From NCBI GenBank assembly GCA_003141795.1, contig PLNO01000353.1, positions 1 to 9,211 on the forward strand: 9,211 nt of DNA, written 5' to 3'. Source of the DNA: Spirochaetaceae bacterium. GTDB taxonomy: Bacteria; Spirochaetota; Spirochaetia; SZUA-6; Fen-1364. Each line of letters opens with the position of its first letter. Within the stretch, counting starts at the first letter, position 1. The notes under the pieces were generated by a model. The model saw nothing but the letters and a program-made list of their open reading frames with translations, searched no databases and was not told the DNA's origin. The translations under genes were made by a program, and so were the position numbers. Of the stretch, positions 1-5,521 are shown one piece after another.

Positions 1-131
1 ATCGTCGTGGACTTGCCCGCGCCATTGGGGCCGAGGATCCCGAAAATTTCCCCTTCCCGCGTTGAAAAGGAAATATCGTCCACCGCCCTGATCTGCCCGA
101 AGCTCTTGCAGACTGAGCGCAACTCTATCAT
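1..131 (-). CDS. ABC transporter ATP-binding protein, N-terminal part (cut by window start)
   Basis: The first 43 codons of an ATPase subunit that would power an ABC transporter at the inner face of the cytoplasmic membrane. The protein opens [13 protein letters not shown] and reaches a textbook Walker A motif, GPNGAGKST, near residues 34-42, just before the window ends. The opening, with its aromatic A-loop-like region and the short spacing to Walker A, is usual for this family. The substrate cannot be told from this part. The ATG at 131 is preceded by GAGG about 5 nt upstream. The gene lies 25 nt downstream of the Crp/Fnr-type regulator on the same strand, so the two are probably co-transcribed. 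The '[12 protein letters not shown]' wording is common in ABC-2 type drug or polysaccharide exporters, but that is only a leaning. Confidence 0.9.
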   Translation of the reverse strand, partial: MIELRSVCKSFGQIRAVDDISFSTREGEIFGILGPNGAGKSTT

Positions 132-156
132 GAGGTCCTCGAGGAGGGGAGATCGA

Positions 157-894
157 TCACACGGCAATCACGTCAGGGAGCAGGCGTCGAAACTCTTCCC
201 TGACGACGTTGTAGCATTCGCACACCCGCGCTTCAAGTCCGGGCCGATCCAACACGGTGATGCGGCCCCTGTCGCGTTTGATCAAACCGGCGGATTGAAG
301 CTTTCCCGCGGCTTCTGCGGCCCCCTCCCGCCTCACTCCCAGCATGTTGGCAATAAGCTCCTGAGTCATGCTCAGCTCGTTCGTCGGAAGGCGGTCGAGG
401 CTGAGGAGCAGCCAGCGGCAGAGCTGCTGGTCCACCGAATGGTGGCGGTTGCAGACGGCGGTCTGCGCCATCTGCGTCAGGAGGGCGAGCGTGTAGCGCA
501 GCAGCAGGTGCTGAAACGCTCCGCCACGGTCGAACTCCTGTTTCAGCACGTTCCCCTTCAACCGGTACCCGTGGCCAGCGCTTTGCACGACGGCGCGGCT
601 GGGCATCGTTTGTCCGCCCATGAACAGGGCGATTCCGACGATTCCTTCGTTGCCGACCACGGCAATTTCTGCGGATGCCCCGTTTTCCATGACGTACAGA
701 AGGGACACGATGGAGGTCGTGGGGAGGTAGACGTGATCCATCGTGTCCCCGGATTCGTACAGGACCCTGCCCAGGGGTAATGCCACGAGCTCGAGGTCAG
801 GAAGCAAGCGCGCATAGTCCTTGCTGGGCAGGGCGGAAAGAAGATGGCTCTGGTGTGGGTCCGAGGCGGCGGACGGCTCGGGCATTTTCTCCAT
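157..894 (-). CDS. Crp/Fnr family transcriptional regulator
   Basis: A 245-aa DNA-binding regulator with the usual two-domain plan. The N-terminal cyclic-nucleotide-binding-like beta roll covers about residues 20-115 and includes [12 protein letters not shown], the GNEG turn near 81-84 and PSRAVVQS near 98-105. A dimerisation helix follows, then a C-terminal winged helix-turn-helix. The segment [24 protein letters not shown] at about 176-198 holds the HTH, with [13 protein letters not shown] as recognition helix. The phosphate-clamp arginine of true cAMP receptors is not in its usual context, so the ligand is unknown. There are no four-cysteine Fnr iron-sulfur features. I start at the ATG at 894; the frame stays open to 1023, but that part overlaps the DUF3096-like gene and looks non-coding. 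An ATG at 885 is also possible. It sits 11 nt behind the DUF3096-like gene and upstream of an ABC ATPase, so it may control its own operon. Confidence 0.93.
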   Translation of the reverse strand: MEKMPEPSAASDPHQSHLLSALPSKDYARLLPDLELVALPLGRVLYESGDTMDHVYLPTTSIVSLLYVMENGASAEIAVVGNEGIVGIALFMGGQTMPSRAVVQSAGHGYRLKGNVLKQEFDRGGAFQHLLLRYTLALLTQMAQTAVCNRHHSVDQQLCRWLLLSLDRLPTNELSMTQELIANMLGVRREGAAEAAGKLQSAGLIKRDRGRITVLDRPGLEARVCECYNVVREEFRRLLPDVIAV

Positions 895-904
895 ACGCGC
901 TATT

Positions 905-1054
905 TTAGAAGCGCAGCCTTGGAATGATGGCCCACAAGCCGACGATGATAAGGTAGATTCCCACGGTGTACCGCAGAAGCTTGGGATAGACGATGATGAA
1001 TATCCCGAAAAGAAGCGTGACAATTCCCCAGATGATACCGATGGGCTGAAACAT
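905..1054 (-). CDS. Small DUF3096-like membrane protein (49 aa)
   Basis: A 49-residue protein opening MFQPIGIIWGIVTLLFGIF and ending IIPRLRF. It has two hydrophobic segments, about residues 5-22 and 30-44, joined by a short turn with YPKLLRY. The pattern GI.ILL.G..I.V.P.LL.Y.VGIYLI.VGL is what I remember of DUF3096 proteins, small two-helix membrane proteins of unknown function. The ATG at 1054 has a good purine-rich site (AAGGGG) about 10 nt upstream. The gene is 11 nt upstream of the crp-like gene and almost certainly shares its transcript. The long upstream extension of the crp-like frame runs through it, which explains why it is easily missed. Family assignment is by remembered pattern only. 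Confidence 0.8.
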   Translation of the reverse strand: MFQPIGIIWGIVTLLFGIFIIVYPKLLRYTVGIYLIIVGLWAIIPRLRF

Positions 1055-1144
1055 AGTTGCTTTTCCCCTTTCGTATAGAAAATCTATTTACAGGAAACTT
1101 TCAGGTCCGTCAGAAATGGCCGAGACCCCCCGTTGGGAAGCTCC

Positions 1145-1333
1145 CTACTGTCGCCGCCAGCGGTACCGGGCACCCAGCGACACCACGAGGAGGATGATCC
1201 CCGCCAGAAGCGCGACGTAGATGAAACCACCGAATGTGTACGAACTGCCGAGCCCCATGAGCCCCAATCCCAGCAGCACGCCGCCAAGAATCAGCAGCAC
1301 GAAGCCGCCTCTCCTTCCAAGAACGAACTTCAC
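1145..1333 (-). CDS. Small two-helix membrane protein (62 aa), unknown function
   Basis: A 62-residue protein with a GTG start at 1333 preceded by AGAGGAGA about 5 nt upstream. It begins MKFVLGRRGGF. Two strongly hydrophobic segments follow, about residues 11-29 (glycine- and leucine-rich) and 35-53 (FGGFIYVALLAGIILLVVSL), then a basic tail, ARYRWRRQ. The positive charges at both ends suggest both termini face the cytoplasm in a hairpin topology. The second segment loosely resembles the GGFIH...L stretch of Lmo0937-type small membrane proteins, but I do not claim membership. It lies between a 20-residue hydrophobic peptide gene and the DUF3096-like gene. The clear ribosome binding site and hydrophobic pattern support a real gene. 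Confidence 0.7.
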   Translation of the reverse strand: MKFVLGRRGGFVLLILGGVLLGLGLMGLGSSYTFGGFIYVALLAGIILLVVSLGARYRWRRQ

Positions 1334-1382
1334 GATGTTCTCCTCTCCGACACCAGGCCCGATGCGGAACTCTTCACTTTCC

Positions 1383-1445
1383 CTAAAGTATCGCGATGAC
1401 GATGATGACGATCAGCACGACGCCGAGGATTGCTAGGATGCTCAT
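1383..1445 (-). CDS. Hydrophobic 20-residue peptide
   Basis: A very short frame, MSILAILGVVLIVIIVIAIL, that is one uninterrupted membrane-spanning segment. It has a strong ribosome binding site (AAGGAG) about 8 nt before the ATG at 1445 and ends in TAG. It is 44 nt downstream of the outer-membrane-like gene and 49 nt upstream of the 62-aa membrane protein, all on the same strand. Very short hydrophobic peptides with strong start sites are known as single-helix regulators and as type I toxins, and many bacteria also carry short DUF3309-like peptides. I cannot place it in a named family. The Shine-Dalgarno match and the wholly hydrophobic content argue that it is translated. Confidence 0.6.
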   Translation of the reverse strand: MSILAILGVVLIVIIVIAIL

Positions 1446-1489
1446 TCTGCACTCCTTTCCGACATGATTTATTTGTTCAATCCGTTCTT

Positions 1490-1981
1490 CTACAGCCAGA
1501 AAAGTACGTCAACGCCAAGAAGCCCTGACTTGGTCTTGATGTTGATGCCATTGTCGAGGTTCAGCTCCATGATGTAGGAAATGCCCAACGAGATCGGACC
1601 CAGCACGACATCCGCGCCCGCCTTTGCGTTCAGTCCTACCTGAGCGATGCTCTCGCCGATGGTGTAGGCGAGGTTGGGACCCGCTCCGAGTGAGAAGCGG
1701 AATATCGCCATGTCCAGTGCCACGCCCGCATCGAGATACGTATTGAGACTGCTGACATCGCCGGCGGAGTAGAGCAGGAGGCCTTCCGCCTGGAACCACC
1801 CCAGCTTGAAGCGGGCATCGCCGCCGAAGCTGAATTGGTTGACGTTGAGATTGCTCGTGTCGATCGGCTGGCCGAACAGCGCCGGCGATTTATAGAACGC
1901 CGCGCCACCGACGCCCCAGTCGGCGAACGCCGCCACAGGCAGCGCACCCAGGATGCAAAGAATCATGACAAGCTTCCGCAT
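1490..1981 (-). CDS. Secreted small beta-barrel-like outer membrane protein (163 aa)
   Basis: A 163-aa protein with a clear Sec signal peptide: MRKLV, a hydrophobic core, then a likely signal peptidase I site after AFA (residue 20, before DWGVGG). The mature part is rich in glycine and alternating hydrophobic residues (FGGDARFKLGWFQAEGLLLY, FSLGAGPNLAY, ADVVLGPISLGISY), as in small 8-strand outer membrane barrels. The chain ends LFWL, in keeping with an aromatic C-terminal strand. The ATG at 1981 has GGAGAAA upstream, and the frame upstream of it is a spurious extension. No enzymatic motif is visible. It is the first gene of a run of short membrane-protein genes leading to the crp-like regulator. 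The function is unknown and the barrel assignment is inferred from sequence character. Confidence 0.8.
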   Translation of the reverse strand: MRKLVMILCILGALPVAAFADWGVGGAAFYKSPALFGQPIDTSNLNVNQFSFGGDARFKLGWFQAEGLLLYSAGDVSSLNTYLDAGVALDMAIFRFSLGAGPNLAYTIGESIAQVGLNAKAGADVVLGPISLGISYIMELNLDNGINIKTKSGLLGVDVLFWL

Positions 1982-2158
1982 TGCGGTTTCTCCTTTTCTC
2001 CACTGCTTCCTCGGTGTCGTCCGAAAGCGGCGACGCAGTCCATCAGAAGAGCGTTGTTGAAAGCTATGCATGGGAGGGGGCACATATCTGTGCGGTAGCG
2101 AACGGAACGGGGCAGTCGGAATGCGCTGCCCGGTCTGATACCTGCTATCGCGCCAGGA

Positions 2159-2512
2159 TCAGGCGCCATGCGCCGTAGAGAGAACCTTGTCGTCCTTGCC
2201 GCCGATCGATTCATACTCCCGCTCTTTCAGCTCCACGCGAGCGCGGAGCCCTGCGATCTCCCCGAGAATGTCGCGTATTCCGCGGGTATCCCGGCTCACG
2301 GTCGAATGATCCTTGTCGACGAGGGTCGCGTAGACCTCATTACCGAGCTTCGCTATGAGCTTCTCTGCGTGAGATTGCAGCTGTACGATTTCGAGCCTCA
2401 CGACACCCAACGCGCCGAGCTCTATCGCTTTTTCACTCGCCCTGTTGATCAGGGTTCTCGAGGCTGCGACTCCCGTGTCGATGATGTCCTGCATTTTCTC
2501 GGTAAATGTCAT
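2159..2512 (-). CDS. Soluble coiled-coil protein (117 aa), unknown function
   Basis: A 117-residue protein opening MTFTEKMQDIIDTGVAASR, with long amphipathic helices (about 5-65, including LGVVRLEIVQLQSHAEKLIAKLGNEVYATL, and about 80-108, DILGEIAGLRARVELKEREYESIGG). It has no signal peptide, membrane segment or cysteine. The helical pattern and the N-terminal half are reminiscent of phasin-like or general stress coiled-coil proteins found in spirochaetes, but I cannot name the family. The ATG at 2512 has AAGGAG upstream at good spacing; the longer open frame to 2725 crosses the tRNA fragment and is not coding. It is 177 nt upstream of the outer-membrane-like gene on the same strand. Confidence 0.8.
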   Translation of the reverse strand: MTFTEKMQDIIDTGVAASRTLINRASEKAIELGALGVVRLEIVQLQSHAEKLIAKLGNEVYATLVDKDHSTVSRDTRGIRDILGEIAGLRARVELKEREYESIGGKDDKVLSTAHGA

Positions 2513-2582
2513 GCTTTTCTCCTTTTCATCTGCATCCATCCCACTTCGCACAGGGTTGAAACATAGGCAGAGGATCGGAAGT

Positions 2583-2610
2583 GGTCCGTGCGCAAGCACA
2601 CGGAGGGACC
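2583..2610. repeat. Hairpin in the leader region of the coiled-coil gene
   Basis: On the minus strand CCGTGTGC pairs with GCGCACGG (7 bp including one G-T pair, loop CTTG; plus-strand 2586-2603). The flanking GGT and ACC at 2583-2585 and 2608-2610 could extend it with a bulge. No T-run follows on either strand, so it does not read as a simple terminator. It lies about 70-100 nt upstream of the gene start at 2512. Confidence 0.35.
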
Positions 2611-2672
2611 AGCCCTTGAAGAGGCAGAAAGGAAACTGGGTCATAGGAATTGCGGGATTGACGGGGAGGAAG

Positions 2673-2719
2673 TGGGCAATGCGCGATTCGAACGCCCGGC
2701 TTATGGCTCCGAAGGCGAT
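2673..2719 (-). pseudogene. tRNA-Arg 3' fragment (candidate attL)
   Basis: Reading the minus strand, this is the anticodon arm, variable region, T arm and 3' acceptor strand of a tRNA-Arg, with loop CTTCGGA (anticodon would be TCG), T loop TTCGAAT and acceptor ATTGCCC. It matches the intact tRNA-Arg(CCG) at 5522-5595 at 38 of 47 positions, with the acceptor strand and T loop core conserved. The anticodon stem and T stem each hold one mismatch. The 5' half (acceptor 5' strand and D arm) is absent upstream, so it cannot fold as a tRNA. Orientation is the same as the intact gene, as expected of the distal attachment repeat of an element inserted at a tRNA 3' end. It could also be a relic of a second tRNA-Arg gene. 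Confidence 0.8.
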
Positions 2720-2822
2720 GTCCAAGTTTCGCTCGCTCTTGTTTGGCCGTGCTCGCTTTTTCCCACTGAAATGGTCCTAAAAATGGTACTATTCCGCCGA
2801 CAATCTTCTTTTCTACGTGATG

Positions 2823-2851
2823 ATGACATCAAACCGCTTTCTTGACATAAT
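2823..2851 (+). promoter_or_regulatory. Sigma70-type promoter of the island genes
   Basis: The -35 box ATGACA (2823-2828) and -10 box CATAAT (2846-2851) each match the consensus at five of six positions, with an ideal 17-nt spacer. A start near 2858 would give a leader of about 45 nt, ending in GAGGAGG before the ATG at 2903. A perfect TTGACA at 2842-2847 also exists but has no good -10 box at the right distance. Confidence 0.6.
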
Positions 2852-2902
2852 TTCATTGTGGTAACGCTCGCGTAGACCAGACTCTATGAGGAGGTAGGTT
2901 GA

Positions 2903-3463
2903 ATGCCAGACTCGACGATCTATGTCAACTACTGCGATGCTATCAATGACAGCAAAGTTAAGGCTATGATGGCATTTCTCGCAGATCTCATCTTTCAAAA
3001 GCATCCGGAATCAATCTATCTGCTATTCTCTTCATCTGGCGGGCAGGTTGAAGCCGGGATCAGCCTTTACAACTACCTAAAAGCGCTTCCCTTGACCCTC
3101 GTCACACACAATACAGGGAACATAGACTCGATCGCAAATGTCATCTTTCTTGCAGGGCAAACTCGTTTCGCAAGTGTGCATTCGTCCTTCATGTTCCATG
3201 GCGTGAACTGGAACTTTGTCGCGGCGTCCTCGCTGAACCGAAGTCAAGTGTCTGAGTCCCTCAGTGGAATTGAAGCTTCAGAGGCGAAGATTCTTGGAGT
3301 ACTCACTGAGCGTTCAAAACTTAACGCGGAGGAGGTCCGTACCTTGTTTGCGAAAGGGGAAACTAAGGACCCGGCATGGGCCCAGACGAAAGGGCTGATC
3401 TCGGCCGTGAAAGATGCCGCGATTCCACCAGGCGCGATCTTGCTTTCCCCTAACTTCAACTAA
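2903..3463 (+). CDS. ClpP-like serine protease (186 aa)
   Basis: A cytoplasmic protease of the ClpP/crotonase fold, close in length to ClpP (about 195 aa). FSSSGGQVEAGISLYNYL (43-60) matches the ClpP 'SPGG.v.aG..iyd.m' region that forms the oxyanion hole. The nucleophile is Ser76 in TGNIDSIANVIFLAG, the general base is His99 in FMFHGVNW (ClpP 'mmHqp'), and the likely acid is Asp156 in KDPAWAQTKGLISAV, where ClpP has D...s..eA..yGliD. The full triad seems present, so it should be active. The 'GNIDSIA' nucleophile setting is unlike housekeeping ClpP (GqAaSMga), marking an accessory branch. The ATG at 2903 has GAGGAGG upstream. No Clp ATPase is nearby, so it either borrows a host ATPase or acts alone. 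It is the first gene of the island; a 150-nt gap with a hairpin separates it from the HEPN gene. A role in cutting a partner of the downstream genes is inferred. Confidence 0.85.
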   Translation: MPDSTIYVNYCDAINDSKVKAMMAFLADLIFQKHPESIYLLFSSSGGQVEAGISLYNYLKALPLTLVTHNTGNIDSIANVIFLAGQTRFASVHSSFMFHGVNWNFVAASSLNRSQVSESLSGIEASEAKILGVLTERSKLNAEEVRTLFAKGETKDPAWAQTKGLISAVKDAAIPPGAILLSPNFN

Positions 3464-3518
3464 GACAATCGGCAAAGGGGCAAAAGTTCACGTCTTATCT
3501 TACTCCAATTTCACCTGC

Positions 3519-3544
3519 TCTTTGGCTTGCACCTGAGCCAAAGA
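3519..3544 (+). promoter_or_regulatory. Stem-loop between the protease and HEPN genes
   Basis: A perfect 9-bp inverted repeat, TCTTTGGCT (3519-3527) and AGCCAAAGA (3536-3544), with an 8-nt loop. It is followed by a mixed T-rich stretch (GGTTTACATTCTTGTT) and not a clean T-run. It could be a leaky terminator that lowers readthrough from the protease gene, an RNA processing site, or an operator-like inverted repeat for the downstream genes. Confidence 0.5.
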
Positions 3545-3615
3545 AGGTTTACATTCTTGTTAGCCCAGTTTGGGTGAGGTTAACTTTGCGTACAGACGGA
3601 AGTAGCCCAAAAGCG

Positions 3616-4053
3616 ATGACTTTGGAGCAAAAATCCGAGGAAAACATTGCTCTTGTGAGCTTCTGCTTCAATAATCAGAAGTTTTGCACAGCTGCGGGCG
3701 GCCGGGCGTATTATGCCGTCTTTCAGCGGCTTAAGTACGTCCTTCAGACGGAGGGATTTGATTACAACGGTTTTCTCGCTTCGATCCATAAGGACAATCG
3801 TGAGAGGCCATTTTCTCATGGCACGATCACAATGGCATTCTCACGGCATGTTGCTACTACTCGTGGGAGCATGACTGAAACGCAGATTGCAGCGGCGCTC
3901 ATTCCGTTACAACAGCTTTATAAAATACGGAGGAAGGCCGACTATGATGACGGGGAGCCGATGCTTCCCTTAGAATTGAAAAAGAATTTCGAGCTTGCGG
4001 AACAGTTGCTGAAGTTCGTGGACCATTTGCCAATTGGGAGATTGACACCATGA
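3616..4053 (+). CDS. HEPN-domain protein, UPF0332-like (145 aa)
   Basis: A small all-helical protein with the marks of the HEPN superfamily in its UPF0332-like branch: GGRAYYAVFQRLKYVL (28-43; family 'a.rAYYAmFh.a.alL'), FSHGTITMAF (66-75; family 'SH..vi..F') and LYKIRRKADYDDG (101-113; family 'L...R.kADYd'). These proteins are often ribonuclease toxins or their partners, commonly paired with MNT nucleotidyltransferases. The canonical catalytic R-x4-6-H is not seen at the usual place; RERPFSH (62-68) fits only by spacing and may be fortuitous. The start is uncertain: ATG 3616 keeps the whole domain but has a poor Shine-Dalgarno; TTG 3586 has GGTGAGG 6 nt upstream; GTG 3574 is the longest. The stop overlaps the next start as ATGA, so translation is coupled. 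Activity is inferred from the superfamily only. Confidence 0.8.
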   Translation: MTLEQKSEENIALVSFCFNNQKFCTAAGGRAYYAVFQRLKYVLQTEGFDYNGFLASIHKDNRERPFSHGTITMAFSRHVATTRGSMTETQIAAALIPLQQLYKIRRKADYDDGEPMLPLELKKNFELAEQLLKFVDHLPIGRLTP

Positions 4054-4688
4054 CCAGGGAAGATGCTATTGAGAGGGTGAAAAGTACGATATTCGGCAGC
4101 TTCATCGGGGTAGGTATAAGCGAGAGTACCGATGAATACACTGGCGAAGTATTCATATCGGTTGACGATGAAAAGGTTTACTATAGCGAGCCATTCAAAG
4201 ACTTAGCTGCGAGGCTTGAGACAGGGTTTTTGTGGCCCGCTGGAATTTTTGACGTGTACTTCATCGCTTCCGAGAACAAGTCTCATGCTGACATTACAAA
4301 ACGTTCAGGGAATTCGTTCACGGATGGACTCATCGTAAACACGGTCCCAGCTTCAACCTTGCTTTGGACGAGCGCTGCGCCAGTGCATCCACCTATTATG
4401 ATGCCCTTGGTGAATTTGGATATAGGTATGCAAAGACCATATCTTTCGCAAATCGTAACCAAAGAATTCAACATTCCGTTTGGTGTCCCCCTTGGGCATA
4501 TTGTGCCACTCACCGTATCAGTATGGAATGTTTCCGGCATTTTTTTGGAGACTATGCCAATTCAGCAAGTTGCAGCATCCAGTGTAGTGGTTAAGGTTGA
4601 TGACAACTTCGTGCGTAACCTTGACGCAGAGAATGTAAATCCCCGAACCGAATCGGAGGCAGATGAGACATACGCATGGGCGGCATAG
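4050..4688 (+). CDS. Unrecognised 212-aa protein in the HEPN-SecB operon
   Basis: I do not recognise this protein. It begins MTREDAIERVKSTIFGSFIGVGISESTDEYTGEVFISVDDEKVYY and looks like a mixed alpha/beta domain of about 80 residues (strands GEVFISVDDE and IFDVYFIAS). A beta-rich second half follows (PIMMPLVNLDI, FGVPLGHIVPLTVSVWNVSGIFLE, SSVVVKVDDNFV) and a polar acidic tail (about 190-212). It has no signal peptide, no convincing membrane helix, no cysteine pairs and no nucleotide-binding motif. Its ATG overlaps the HEPN stop codon (ATGA) and its 3' end overlaps the SecB-like start by 13 nt, so stoichiometry with both neighbours is probably tightly set. By position it could be an antitoxin, a partner of the HEPN protein or a client of the SecB-like chaperone. 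All of that is inference. Confidence 0.75.
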   Translation: MTREDAIERVKSTIFGSFIGVGISESTDEYTGEVFISVDDEKVYYSEPFKDLAARLETGFLWPAGIFDVYFIASENKSHADITKRSGNSFTDGLIVNTVPASTLLWTSAAPVHPPIMMPLVNLDIGMQRPYLSQIVTKEFNIPFGVPLGHIVPLTVSVWNVSGIFLETMPIQQVAASSVVVKVDDNFVRNLDAENVNPRTESEADETYAWAA

Positions 4689-5194
4689 TCTCGGCTTTTC
4701 AATTCATTTCTTACAAACTTGATATCTTTCAATTTGATGTCACGAAAGACGTAAAAAGTCTGCTTTTTAACAACGTGCTAACACCTGATCAGGTGGAACT
4801 TTCGATAAGTATTCGAAATCCATTGCACATCCGCTCAGACAATGCATACGTTGGTGGGCTAGACATTCTTCTGTCGCTGTATTTCTCTTCAGACCATGCA
4901 GAAAGCAATAGGATAGCACAGGGACGTGCTGGGGTTTCTGGCTATTTTAAAGTCGTAGAGGGCCCACTCGACCCTGAATTGGAAAAGAACCTTGTTCGAG
5001 TCCAAATTCCCGCCGTCCTTTTTCCGTTCGTTAGGTCCGCAATCGCTTCCCTCACAATCAATGCAGGCTTTCCAGGGGTCATACTCCCACTGATAAATGT
5101 TCAAGAGTTGGCCAAAGATGCGGGAGATAAGATACAGGTTCAGGAAGCTGAAGTCTCAGCTGCAAGTCCTACCCCTTCGGCGAACCTGTCTTAG
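4676..5194 (+). CDS. SecB-like chaperone (172 aa)
   Basis: The C-terminal half carries the SecB signature. IPAVLFPFVRSAIASLTINAGFPGVILPLINVQEL (111-145) follows the family pattern '(c)p.iLFPyaRe.I..l...g.FP.l.L.PvNf..L' closely. The N-terminal half supplies the strands expected of the fold (FQFISYKLDIFQFDV, VELSISIRN, GGLDILLSLYF, VSGYFKVVEG). SecB proteins are tetrameric chaperones that hold clients unfolded for SecA or, in toxin-antitoxin-chaperone systems, protect an antitoxin from proteolysis. The length is near the usual 150-170 aa, with a polar Ser/Pro-rich tail (about 152-172) in place of the usual C-terminus. The start overlaps the previous gene by 13 nt and has no strong Shine-Dalgarno, which fits translational coupling. 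Its place in an accessory operon, away from housekeeping neighbours, favours a dedicated chaperone over the general export factor. Confidence 0.82.
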   Translation: MGGIVSAFQFISYKLDIFQFDVTKDVKSLLFNNVLTPDQVELSISIRNPLHIRSDNAYVGGLDILLSLYFSSDHAESNRIAQGRAGVSGYFKVVEGPLDPELEKNLVRVQIPAVLFPFVRSAIASLTINAGFPGVILPLINVQELAKDAGDKIQVQEAEVSAASPTPSANLS

Positions 5195-5521
5195 TCACTT
5201 CTCGTGGTCGACACCCGATAGCTCCTGGCGGATTGGTGTCAAGAACTGCCGCAAGCTTGATGGCCGCTACCGTGTGAGCGCGTCCCTTGTCTTCGTCAGT
5301 TGCCACGTGTGTTGAGAATTTATTGCGCCTTCCGGTTCGCGGATCGGTGTACCTTGCGTATCAGACTGCACCGTCCTTGGTGGCAACAGAAATGAGTCTG
5401 TAAGGTAGTTTAGCCATGCGCTGCCCCGCCCTTGGTACTAACGCCGGTACCAGAAAAGTGTATGCCTGTCCGTCCAAGCCGTCAATGTTTTTTATTTAAT
5501 TACTCAGTAACGAATTAAAAG
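5195..5521. other. Gene-free right end of the island
   Basis: A 327-nt stretch with no gene I can defend. It holds a 6-bp inverted repeat (TGGTAC at 5433-5438, GTACCA at 5447-5452, 8-nt loop). An AT-rich segment at about 5486-5520 lies directly beside the tRNA 3' end, where an integration junction would be. A minus-strand frame is open over about 5169-5360 but has no usable start. No integrase or recombination directionality factor is seen. Confidence 0.6.

Larger units (their letters stand above)
2513..2902. other. Intergenic stretch at the left edge of the island
   Basis: No convincing gene is seen here between two divergently transcribed genes. It holds the leader of the coiled-coil gene (minus strand), a strong hairpin at 2583-2610, the decayed tRNA-Arg 3' fragment at 2673-2719, and the promoter and leader of the ClpP-like gene at 2823-2902. 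Base composition shifts from GC-rich to visibly AT-richer just right of the tRNA fragment. Confidence 0.7.
2720..5521. mobile_element. Lower-GC accessory island inserted at a tRNA-Arg 3' end
   Basis: The segment between the tRNA-Arg 3' fragment (left) and the intact tRNA-Arg(CCG) gene (right) is visibly AT-richer than both flanks. Its genes use many codons rare in the flanks (AAA, ATA, TTT, AAT). It holds four plus-strand accessory genes, while the flanks carry unrelated minus-strand and housekeeping genes. The geometry (intact tRNA, insert on its 3' side, distal copy of the 3' part in direct orientation) is that of tRNA-targeted integration. No integrase, transposase or terminal inverted repeats are visible, so it would be a non-autonomous, decayed or trans-mobilised element. 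The 81% identity of the repeats points to an old event. Element status is inferred. Confidence 0.55.

Noticed and set aside
7..780. A 257-codon plus-strand frame opposite the Crp/Fnr and ABC genes
   Set aside because: The minus strand encodes clear Crp/Fnr and Walker A motifs; the plus frame has low-quality composition and no motif.
895..1023. 43-codon N-terminal extension of the Crp/Fnr frame
   Set aside because: It overlaps the DUF3096-like gene, lacks family resemblance and is serine/cysteine-rich as in out-of-frame reading; the ATG at 894 gives the family length.
2513..2725. Upstream extension of the coiled-coil gene to 2725
   Set aside because: It would run through the tRNA fragment and leader; the ATG at 2512 has a strong ribosome binding site and begins the natural protein.
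2842..2875. The perfect TTGACA at 2842 as the -35 box of the island promoter
   Set aside because: No acceptable -10 box lies 16-18 nt downstream (CG-rich there); the ATGACA/CATAAT pair fits better.
4050..4200. MNT nucleotidyltransferase signature in the 212-aa protein (FGSFIGVGISESTD)
   Set aside because: It imitates the GS...G....SD motif, but the D-x-D metal pair and the following strand pattern are not there, so I do not call a nucleotidyltransferase.
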